Shown: piece by piece, positions 14,601 to 26,600 of the stretch
Layout of the letters: the number at the start of each line of letters is the position of its first letter
How positions within the stretch are numbered: the stretch's first letter is position 1
Origin: Otis tarda
Lineage: Eukaryota > Chordata > Aves > Otidiformes > Otididae
Reading direction: 5' to 3'
NCBI GenBank assembly: GCA_026413225.1
Contig: CM048553.1
Span: 145,445,690-145,509,689 of the forward strand
DNA length: 64,000 nt
Notes under the pieces: model-generated
Told to the model about the DNA's origin: nothing
Database searches by the model: none
The model's input: only the letters and a program-made list of their open reading frames with translations
Position numbers and translations under genes: made by a program

Positions 14601-17600
14601 GTTTCTCCACTCACCTTTAATTCTAGCTCTGCCCACTTCTATACCACTTGACAGTGTACTCTGCTTCCTTTTGGCCTCTGTCGTTCTGTTCATCTATTCC
14701 AGATTCTATCTGGGTGCCTTCACTATTAAAACCACTTCTTTCTTTTCAGCAGCTCCTTTGCCTCACCTGCCTATGATGCTAACCCTGATTTTGAGCCTTT
14801 TAAGCAGCCCAGGTTTCAAATTTGTGTAGAAATTCTGAGCAAATGGTGCCTCCTCAGGCAAAGTTAGGAAGACCGAGTCAGGGTGTACTCTAGCTGCTCA
14901 GGATAAGGAGCCAGTGTGCAGGTACAAGAAGCAAAATGTAAAACGCAAGCTTAAAAATTCCCTGTACTGTTCCTGTTCTCCACGCCAGGCTCCATTTAAG
15001 TAAACGCATCTTAGCTTATGCAGTTAAGTTGTGAAATTTTACTTTGGTTTTTGGCACACCTATAAGATTTAATTTTTTTTGAAGTTGTATTAAGAAATTG
15101 TATTGTTCCACAATGCAAACAGTCACAAACAGCGACTCTAAGTCACAAATAGTTTGTCATACTGCATCAACAAGCAATATTTTATAAGAGATTTAAAATA
15201 AGAATGAATTTTCCAAGGAAAAGATAGGGAATGAGAAAAGACAAAACATACCAAAAGAGAAAGGAAAAAATAAAATCTGTAAGTTACATGGCAATTTCCA
15301 CAAAGTAGCCTAAATAAATAAATAACTTTGTTTATATGAAAAATCAAAAATACCTAGGCATCTGAAATATCTCTATAACTAAGCAAAAATGTCCGCACTC
15401 AGCATTCTGAATAACAAAGAGCCAAGTATTTAAAACCCTGATAGAGAAGTCAAAGGGAAGAATAACAAAATCTTTTAATCTGCTTCCTTATTCCCAGAAT
15501 TCCCATGTTGTTTCTGGTGCCACTAATAGTTGTTCTGAACTGAAGTTAACTGACAGTTATGGAAACAGCATTCCACAGATAATTCCTACTGGAATTCAGA
15601 AAGATAAAAATAGAGATACCATTAAGGGTTTTAATTAAGTGTGAGAAGAGTTATTGTTGCCACAATTTCGGAATTCCATTATTTGAATATCAAAAGAAAC
15701 AAAGCCATCTTTGCAAGAAGAGCTGAAGGTTGAGAAATCAAGTCAAAGGATTTAACTGCTGGAGGAGAGAACTTTGAATATTTTCCAGCCTATATTCCAG
15801 TATTACAAATACCAAGCAAATAAAAAAGTACAGTCAGATGCAAAAAAACCCACAACAATAATAAAAAAAATCCAACTCAGTCATCCTCTCGCTACAACAC
15901 CCATTGGGTCTTTAAAACAAAGTATCGATGCTGGCTTATTGAATGAAAGAAGTCTGACAGCTGTAACAGAAAAACGTCACAGCATTTATCCAGTATTTCC
16001 AGACAAGTTAGGGTAACAACTTTCTCAACCTGGTATAAAAAAACCCACCTGAATGCTCAACCATCGACTTCAAAACAGTGTTCACACAGACCACTTTTAT
16101 TTTTCAATTATCTTTGATTGTGGGCAAGTGGCAAGGTATTATCTATACTTTTTGACTTCATAGATGACATCTTTTTAAACACTTAAGTTGCAGGGATAAT
16201 TTGTGATTTATGGGTAACTAACACACCACCATATTAGAATTAACGTTGCAACCAAAATAGAAAACAGAAATAGAAATAATTATGTATTAAAAAGCCTGGG
16301 TGTTCTTTCACTTTGGGTTTAGGATAAGCACGTTAACCTGTTCCATCTTCTGTTTTAAAGAAGACTGACATTAATTTTAATTGTGGCCGTTGCTAACTTG
16401 TAAGCTATACTTGGCTGAAAACAATATTATTTGTAATATACACTTGACTAATTTACAGCAAGGCACATTTGTAATGAGACATCTTGTTGATGTTTCTGAA
16501 CACACTTTCTTTTTTATACCTATGCAAACATGTTTCCTTTGCAAAACAGCACTGTATTAGGGCACAAGATGACGGCTATTTATTTCAGTTTGGTGGAACT
16601 GAAACTCGTGACAAGATATGAACCAAGTTCCTTTTTCTTGAAGATTCCAACAGATCCATGAGTCTTAGGGAAGAATATTTCTTATTTTGATTTACTGTAC
16701 ATAAAAGTGCAAATTACTGCCTGTTGTAAAATCCTTTATCTACTTTATCTGCTAAGAAAGAAATTTGCACACTTTAGTGCCCTCCTAATAAAGGAATGTA
16801 CTGGGTGTCTGTGTTGTGCTGGCAGTGGGGAGCTGCAGGGGTGGCCTCTGTGAGGAGAGACCAGGGCTGCCCCGTGCCCACACAGGCACTTCCAATTGGC
16901 TCCAATGGATTCACCACAGGGCACAGCTGAGCCTGTCAGCCAACACAGTGGTGTGGAGCAGAGGTTTCGCCTGCAGCGCTTGGAGAAGATCACAGGGAAG
17001 CAGGTTGTCCCTCTGCAGCCCATGGAGGGCCACAGCGGGGCAGATATTTGCACCGCAGCCCATGAAAAGCCCATGCCAGAGCAAGCTTCTATAGCAGCTT
17101 TGTGCGATTTTGTTTCTCATCATCTTCCTCTGCTTTTAACTGGCAACAAATTAAATTAATTTTCCCAAGATCAAGTCTGCTTTGCCCTTGATAGTAATTG
17201 GTGAGTGATCTTCCTGTTTTTATCTGAATCCACAAGCTTTTCTGTCTTATTGTCTCCTCATCCTGTTGGAGAGGGTGAGTAAGACAGGTCTGGGTGGGCG
17301 TCTGGCAATCAGTCAAGGTTAACCAACCACAAGGAAAAAACACAAAAAAATGAGACTGTGACAAGCCACTGTTCACAAAAGGCTTTCCCTGACAAGCTTC
17401 TTTCTTTCAGACTTTCCTACTGGGAATCCAGATGATCTCAAAAGATTTGGAAGAAGTCCCAGAAGATTATTCTATCTCTGCAAAAGTCTGCCAAAGGCTC
17501 CAACTGCTTCTATGTTCTATGAAAAGTAAAGGAACTATTTTGCAGCTTCAGTTCTCAGCCTACCATCCTCTGGAAACCTGTATTTCCTAAAAAAATCTAG

Positions 17601-20600
17601 AACTACCATTTCAGGATTTTTCTCAGCTTAGTCCTGGCCTAGTAATTTCCACTTCCAGAATTTTGCACTGAGTAAGACACACTCTCTCAAAAAAATCACA
17701 CATCGCGCTGTGTTTTCTTTTGTCCCTCTGGTTTACAAGTCAAATTCCTTGGTAGCATGACAATAGATATTTTTCCTTCCACACAGTCTTTTATTCCTTC
17801 ATGACCAAGCACTACAATTGCATGTACCAAAAACATGGTGTCCACAGAACAATGTCCTTTCCCCTCCAGAATGAAGAATAGCTTTGTAACAGAAACTAGT
17901 GCATCCATGCATTAAAATGGCTGAAAACAAATAGAAAGTTTGACTACTTAAGAACATCAGTACACAAGAAGAGAACGGTCATGTTTTTCAGACTTGGTCT
18001 AGCTTGCTTACACTCTATTTCAAGTTTGCACAGGGTCACCAGCATCTTTTTGCCCTCAACAAGTGATGCCCAGATTAAGCTATTAGTCCATCAAGGCTGG
18101 CATTTCTAATTCTAACACGCACAGCTTCTTTCTCTCCTTATGTCTATAATGACTCGATTTTCAAATTAGCAAAGAGACAAACATCAAGTAACGTAGGGGA
18201 GAAACAGTCAGCAACTAGAAAAGAAGTGTCTGCGCTTTTGTTCAGCTTGTCACCGTATCTGTCTTCCCAAGAATGGAACCAGATGCAGCACTACTGCAAT
18301 ACTATTAATGAAAAGATGTCAGAAATCTCACTTAAAATCTTTTCAGTCCTTCCTGGTGAACTGTATTTTTGTTAATCTACCTGTCTTCCTGGCAATAGCT
18401 TTCCCCAATTTTTTGCATTTGGATCCTATTTGCCATATTTTCTTCCTTATCTAACCCCCATATTTTCAAATTCAGTAATTTTTTAAATAAGTTTATTCTT
18501 ACCAGAGTCACAGACAGATTCATAACCCTTCCGAACTGATCAACATAGTAGACATTATCCCGGTACCAGGAATCAAGGTGAAGATAATTATACATGCCAA
18601 AAGCACGCATGTGGTCAAGGGTATATTGATCATCACGAAGTTTCACTTCTGCTACAGCTGGGGAAAAAGAAAAAGACTATTTTAACAACTATCTATTTAT
18701 TAATAATTTAATAATTCAGAGTTCAAACTAATAATTTAAAAATAATTCTTCCATTCTTAGTCCCTAGGTCGGGTTTATTTGAAGAAAAATACATTAGGTA
18801 TATACAGTTTAAAATTTCACCATAAACTTGGAAAGCAAGTCATCCACTCTGAAGGCCGCTGCTGTCATGCACTGGGATCACATAATAACTATTACCATTT
18901 TAGTGGCCTATTGTGGTGGGTTGACCCTGGCTGGATGCCAGATGCCCACCAAAGCTGTTCTATCACTCCCCTCCTCAGCTGGACAGGGGAGAGAAAACAC
19001 AACAAAAGGCTCGTGGGTCAAGAAAGGACAGAAAGAGATTATTCACCAATTATCGTCATGGTCAAAACAGACTCGACTTGGAAAAATTGATTTATTAACA
19101 ATTGAACCAGAGAAGAAGAATGATAAACAAAATCAAATCTTAAGAACACCTTCCCCTACCTCTCCCTTCTTCCTGGGCTTAACTTTACTCCCGATTTCTC
19201 CACCTCCTCCCTGCCAGCGGCGCAGGGGGACAGGGAATGGTGGTTGCAGTCAGTTGTCTCTGCCGCTCCTTCCTCCTCAGGAGGAGGACTCCTCACACTC
19301 TTCCTTTGCACCAACGTGGGGTCCCTCCCACAGGAGACAGCACTCCATGAACTGCTCCAGCGTGAGTCCTTCCCACGGGCTGCAGTTCAAGATTTTTCCA
19401 AACAGAAAAAAAAAAACTTTTCCTCACCTACCAGCAATCAGAACTGGCTTACCTTTCTAAGACTAATCAAGCTGTTATTTAAACTAGCTGCAGCTCTTTC
19501 TTCCTATTCCATATTTATACAGAGATCAAGCAACTGTACTCCCAGCGTCTCATAATACAAAAAAAATCCTCAAGTTTTAGTAAACACATTAGCAGAGGTC
19601 TAGTCCACTCTTTTGCAAATAGTCTCAGGCAGACTGAAACTTCAGTTCAGTCTCCAGTAGAGTCATCCCAGGATCCTTACCTTCCCTGCAGGAAGTTTAT
19701 CTCGAACTTCACACAACAAGAAAAATCCTTCAGAAAGTTACAAGTAAACTCTGTCAGCCCATAATGATTAGCCTTCAGACTCCAGTGTGGAGAAAGCATC
19801 TCAAGGCTAATCCTTCTCATAGTAACAGTTATTCTAGTTCATACTTTTTCAGCTTCCACTTTCTTCTCTTTTCTGTTCAGAAACAGAGTAAAACTCTTTG
19901 CAGTATTTCACTTCCATCCACTGCCGTAACAGGGACCATTCACAACTCTATGCAGCAGTCTGCATTACAGATTTCTTACACTCTTCTTTAGCATCTACTT
20001 GAAATCTACTGCAGAAGCAGTAGTTTATTCTACATGGCCAGAACACCAATTACTGCAAACAGTAGTTAATTTTGCAGTACAATCAGTGCCACTGCATAGC
20101 TATCGCAATACCATCAAGCAGATAAGTCACTAGATGGCTCAGAAGTGACCCCATTAGAGATACTGGCTATTAATATAAAAGTGGCTATAGGAACCTATGC
20201 AAGATTACACTGTTTGATTAACAAAAAATCCAGTCATACTATACAAAATGCTTGCAAAATGACAGTATAATTAGCAATTAGTCTCCTAATCACTGTTGAT
20301 ATTTGAAAACCAACAGCATTAATTCCACTCAGCTCAAATAATTATTCATATTCACCACACAGGAGGGATTTCTGTATCTCTGCAATTAATAAATTACTGC
20401 TCCCCAAGCAATGGCCCTTCAAAAAAAGCTAGAATATCAACAAAAGAGTGAGAAGAAAATACATCTGACATAATGGGAAAGACTGCTACCCATTCAAATT
20501 TCTACTTTAACTAATTAGAATATTTTACAGTAAATTACACTGTAAAAGAAATTAGAAGGATGCACTGTGGAAACATGTTTTAAAGCTGTTTGGACAATTA

Positions 20601-23600
20601 AGCTTTATCACAGAGATATTTTTCCCAGCACGAAAAGAGATGATGTGAATATTCTGTAATCAATTAAAGGCAAAACCAAATATAATCCAGGATAATTATT
20701 TTTAGTGAAATCAAGTATATGTAATCTATTTCTTGTATGGCAACATTAATTGATCTTCTGAAATCAGAATTCAGATGTGGAAGCATGTAAAGCTTTTCTG
20801 GCACAGAAAACCTAAAATTGCCTTATTTTGCAAAGCTTCCTTTCTTCACTTCTCCCTCCTCACCAGCCTAGACATGTTGCTACTGTCAGAATTGTAACTA
20901 AAACACACACGAATAGTGAAAATAGTCTAAACTAGATGCTTCCGAAAGCAGATGTCTTTCTTTCAAGAAAATTATTCTAACTATATACTATCTATCAGTA
21001 AGCATTATAAAAGCTAGAAGAACATGAATAACTTCTCTGTCCTTGAGTTTTTCAGCCTGTAGTCTTAAGAAGCCCTGAATAATAAGGAGTCAGGAATAGA
21101 AGATACAAATCCCTTGCATAATTCTAATATGTAATTCATTCTTCATAAACAGAAGTCAGAAACTATACAATTTGTAGGTGATTTTAAACCAGGAAATCAA
21201 ACAAATGTGTACTGTACTGTCATGAAACATTTTAAATAAGGTTATTAAGTGCTTGCAGAATACATCCTGTATATATAGCTCTCTGCCAAGAAGTAATTAG
21301 AGAAACTATTCCATCCTTGATTAATTGAAACTCATTCTGCGATCAAGTGAAATCTGTGCACAAATGCCACCTGCTATCACATACCATGTGCTCAGATAGT
21401 TTGTAGGAGATTTTACACTAGGATGAAGTTCATTCCTTCCTTTCTACAGCCTTCAGGCTCAAGTTTTTCTTGATGGTCCTTAGAAAAATGAGGAGAAAAC
21501 CAAAGAGCTGAGTGAAAAAAAAATGAAAGACAGAAGATAGGAGAAATGAAGATTCTTAATAAATTAGATTCAGAAAAACAGAAGTTAATATAAAGTGAAA
21601 AGAAGAAATATTTCAATCAGATCATCACCTTATTCACATAGTTACATAGTTTTGCAGTTTTTTGTTTGGTTGTTTGGTCAGGATTTTTTGACAATTTTTT
21701 GTTGCTGTTTGGTTTGTGGTTGTGGGGGTTTTTAAATTTTGTTCTGGTTTTGTTGAGGGTTTTTGAGGGTTTTTTAAATTTGTTTTTAAGAATCACACTA
21801 ATTCACTACGTTCAGCTTTTTGGGTTCAATTAACGAGCAGCAGTTAATGACAGCTATTCAATAGAATGATAAATGGTCTCCTTCAAGTTTCTGATAAATG
21901 AATCTGCACTACTAAAACACAGGAACACTGATTCATACTCGTTCACACCAGAAAAGAGAGAAAATATAGAGAATGTATAAATTAAATCTCAGCTTTCAAC
22001 ATTATTTCCCAACAACCTTAGTTAAGTGGGATATTTCAGACTAGTACAAAGAAAATTACGCCACTTTTCTAGAATTGTATTTTTCTCCAGCTCCATGCTT
22101 AAAAAAGTAATTTGATTTAAAATGGTTCAAAGATAATTAAGCAAAAATTTTCACTCACATAGCCTTTACCTAAAAGCAAAAACACTAAATACAAAGCAAT
22201 TCATAAGAACCAACAGAAGGAGTAAGACCTCTCTAACCTAACCGGATCTTACTATAATCACTATATCTACTACAATCATTACTCGGCACTGCAAAAAAAA
22301 AAAAAAATTCTTCTGAATAAAGAATACTATCAAGGCACTTATACTTTAAATTAATAGTGCAGTCTTACATCTGTCATCCAACACCATAAAGCAGAACTGA
22401 GGGAGAAAAAAAAGTAGAGAAAAAAAAAGAGTGAGAAACTCCCCTCCCCCATATTTTTAGATGTTTTACTGAACACATCAAAATAACTTTACAGTACTGT
22501 AAAATATGCAAAATAATATCAAGATCTTATTTTGGGGCATCGAATGGTCTATGCCTATATGTCATACTTTGTTTTGCAATGCCACCCAGTGGAAGCAAGT
22601 TAGTATTTCATATACACTTATCTACTAGTGGAAGAGACTACATTCATCTATTTTCTAGCATCAGCATTCAAAGATCCTTCTAGCCCTGCATTAATTATTT
22701 TTCTTTTAATATTAACAAGCACATTTTTATTGTTAATGGCAGCATCATCTCGTTTTTGTTGTTACTGAGTAAAAGTACAAGGCTTGTTTATTCTACTGCA
22801 GTACGTCAACAGATTAAACACAAAAATATACTATTTAATAAACATACAGCTTGCCCAAAACAAGCACGGGCTGACAGGTACCGTGTAATGAAGTATTTTT
22901 GCCTGATCAAATTACTTACACAGGTATGAACAGTAAATGGGATCTATCACGTTCTAAATTGAATTTTGTTCTGGTTTTGTTGAGGGTTTTTGAGGGTTTT
23001 TTAAATTTGTTTTTAAGAATCACACTAATTCACTACGTTCAGCTTTTTGGGTTCAATTAACGAGCAGCAGTTAATGACAGCTATTCAATAGAATGATAAA
23101 TGGTCTCCTTCTAACGGTTCTGCCAAATAGACAAGATAGAGGAAAGGCCTGACAGATATCCATATCTGAATAAATCCTAAGCCTCTGGAGACAAAAATGA
23201 GTCAAGTTATATCTGACCAGCAGAAGTCAAGAGCAAGGTTCTCATTCCTTTAGAAATGTCGTGCATCTTAGACAGGCTCCTTGCTGGAGACAGAGATTTG
23301 CCCCACAGTCACTGCTTTGGGCTCTGCTGAGATCCGATCAGGGCAGAAGAGGTGACAGTAAATGAGATGCTTTTTCTCCCTCTCAAAGGTCCAGTGATCT
23401 AAAAGAAAGGCATTGCAAAGCTCAATGCAAAGGAAGCATTTGAAAATAAGTTACAGAAATAAACTAAGAAAAACACAGGGAACAAACAGACAAAATTTAG
23501 GATCAAGAGTTGGGAATTAAAGGTCTAAAAGTGTGAGACTCATTACAAGTTGAAACATGTTACCAGGATGAGAGATGAGAAAAGAGAAACGACTGTTAAA

Positions 23601-26600
23601 GTTCAGATGAACTAGGACAGAATGGGTAGGACTAAGGAAGAAATAAAAGAAGAATATGCAAATCAGAGTATTTAAAAGGGAACATAAAATACCAGAATTT
23701 CACCATTCTTCTTCGCTGTGACCATATATTTAAGAAATTCACTACAAAATCCCCCTCTACTCCAGATCTAATAAATAAATGTTTTAAATTCCTTTCTGCT
23801 TCAGCTGCACGTCTGACTACAGCAAATTCCTGGCAACCACAGTTTGACAGCTGAAGGCAAATTAGAACTGAATACCAAGTTTTACACGATGATCAGAAAA
23901 CGAAGCTCATTGTAGTCCATGAGCATGACAACCACCACAAGTTGCTCCACAATACCACGTGTTGATTTCTACCTGCTCCAGTAGTAGAAGCCTCAATCAA
24001 TTCTACGTGTCAATTTTTTTAAAGTAATTTTATTTTACAGCTAATAGGGACATTTATAAAAATGGATAAATATAAAAACATAGATTAAAATATCAACAAA
24101 GATGCTTAATATACCAATTTGTAATAACATTGCATAAGTGCTTCAACTACAGCTGAGATACCTCAGTTCCATGCAAAAATTAGTACCTATTTCTTTTTAT
24201 TGTCACATTTTCCAAGTACTCTAAACCTCACATGTTCATCTTACTGTCATGAAATTTGGGATGCCATATAGGCAGAACTCCAAATCCCAGATCACTTGAG
24301 ACAAGCACTCCTGAAATTGTTTCCTGGAAAACAAACAAAAAACCCAGCAGTCTTTTTACACGAATCTTCTGGATTTTACTACCACATTTTTGCACACAGT
24401 TGTGAATAAAATCAGAAATTAGTCATGCTGACAGTGTTCCTAAACATTTGACATTTTTTTCAGCTGTTGTACTTCACTCACTCCCACTTTGAGGAAATAA
24501 AATAAAACTCTTGACTCAGTGACAAATATCACTTTAATAACCCACAAACTACCAAGTTCTTCATCACATCCCTGAGACTTTTAATCTGCTCACAAATGTG
24601 CTAGCACAGAGAAAAAGCCACGGCCTACACACCATCCAGGGTCTCTACAACTCAACTCATTATTCCTCTGCAACATAAAAGTCAAATTATGGAAGGCTGC
24701 CCTCAGTCCAATGCATATGTAGACCACTAACACCAGGAAATACAAAGTTCAGGTACAGAACGTCTCTGTACTGTGAAGAAACTGCCTTGAAGTAAGCAGA
24801 AGAAAACCAGCAAGGAGAGAAAGCAGAGCTGTATGGCCTCAGAGCAGGCTGAAATATGGACAAAAAAAAAATCTAGAAGACAGATATAGGGCCTGGTTTG
24901 GTTTGTATTTAATGTTACTAATTTTAACAACAACAACAAAAGCTTTCCACTCTCCAGTGGATCGATGTCTCTGTATATATATAGACATACACATACAGAG
25001 AACAGAATAAGTGACTTGGTATTAATGATTTAGTAGGACAGCTGAATAAGTTAGAGAGAAATGAGTCAGGGTCCTTGAGCTGTGGGAAGTGCAGAAATAA
25101 GAGAGCACAAGCACCCATACTGATCTTCCATCACACAAGTTACTGTAACTACTATTTAAAATATCTGAACGGACAAGAACTGACTAGATCCATCTCTCCA
25201 TTAGCAACTCCATCACTCAGATATTTTAATCAAAACCTGTAATCTTAGAATCATAGAATGGTTAGGGTTGGAAGGGACCTTCAAAGGCCATCTAGTCCAA
25301 CCCCCCTGCAAGAAGCAGAGACATCTGCAACTCGGTCAGCCTGCTCAGAGCCTCATCCAACCTGGCCTTGAATGTTTCCAGGGATGGGGCATCCACCACC
25401 TTTCTAGGCAGACCTGTTCCCATGTTCTGCCACCCTCAGTGTAAAAAATTTTTTCCTAATATCTAATCTACATCTCCCTCCCTCTATTTAAAAACCATTA
25501 TCCCTCATCCTGTCACAACAGGCCCTACTGAACAGTCTCTCCCCATCTTTCCTGTAGGCCCTCTTGAGGTACTGGAAGACCGCTATAAGGTCTGCCCTGA
25601 GCCTTCTCTTCTCCAGGCTGAACAGCCCCAACTCTCTCAGCCTGTGCTCACAGGAGAGGTGCTCCAGCGCTCTGATCATCTTTGTGGCTCTCCTCTGGAC
25701 TTGTTCCAACAGTTCTATGTCCTTCTTACGTTGGGGGCTCCAGAACTGGACGCAGTACTGCAGGTGGGGTCTCACCAAGAGCAGCACAGAGGAGCAGAAT
25801 CACTTCACAGATCTTCAGCTATTTAGAACAGGTGCACAACCAACTATTCAAGAACCACACAGCTTGTTTGACCATAGGCAGATTAAATAAAGGACAAACT
25901 AAGGGACTGTACCTACACTACACTAACTGTTGCATCTCTGACACAGCTGTAGTACACTGCTGACACACATACACTCACACTTGGGCTGTCTTTTGAAAGG
26001 TTACACCTATATCAGTCTTACAGTAAAAATATCAGAACATATAACAAAAACGTTACTCTCTTTAAATTTTCCAGTCCTGTCATAGACACACACACACAGT
26101 ATTTCCTCAATCTCATTCACTCATCCTGCAATACACAATTCACATACAATTTCCATCTTACTGCTGACAATTCACCATGGCAAACATACCTTTCTGATCT
26201 ACTACTAATACAATGTATTCACACAAAACTCAAGTAGCATGTAACAGATAACTCTGTAGACAGGTATATTGTTCAGTAAATATACAGAGGTAGCAATCAG
26301 CCCACCCAAATTGTGTATTAGCGTCCCAGCTTTATAAAAAAAGGCAACTAATTCATCCACCTTACAAAGGACCTAAGTTTCACAAATCAAAAAAGGTGGA
26401 ATGCTGAGATTTCAGAGGGCATGGCTAAGGCTGCAGGTATAGGCCCAACACGACTTTGTGCTAATGTTCTTCTCAGTGAATCAGCCTATTAATGGACCAG
26501 TACCTTAAATGTTAATAATGCTTGGCAGAAAAAGCAGAGCATGGAATGTATAGCCTGAAGATCATAGAACAGTTTGGGTTGGAAGGGACCTATAAAGGTC

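Larger units (their letters stand above)
9028..18502 (-). other. NUDCD1: NUDCD1 intron 2
   Basis: A 9.5-kb intron. It holds two CR1 fragments (10598-11577 plus, 13000-13571 minus), TA microsatellites at 9821 and 11621, and a solo LTR (16797-17331). Outside these I see no recognisable feature. Confidence 0.8.

Noticed and set aside
18828-19460. Plus-strand 210-codon open frame
   Set aside because: It lies over the LTR at 18912 and does not resemble any protein; LTRs are non-coding here.
19503-19507. CCTAT as the target duplication of the 18912 LTR
   Set aside because: It matches the five bases left of the LTR, but the sequence before it (CTTTCTT) is not an LTR-type CA end, so the match is probably chance.
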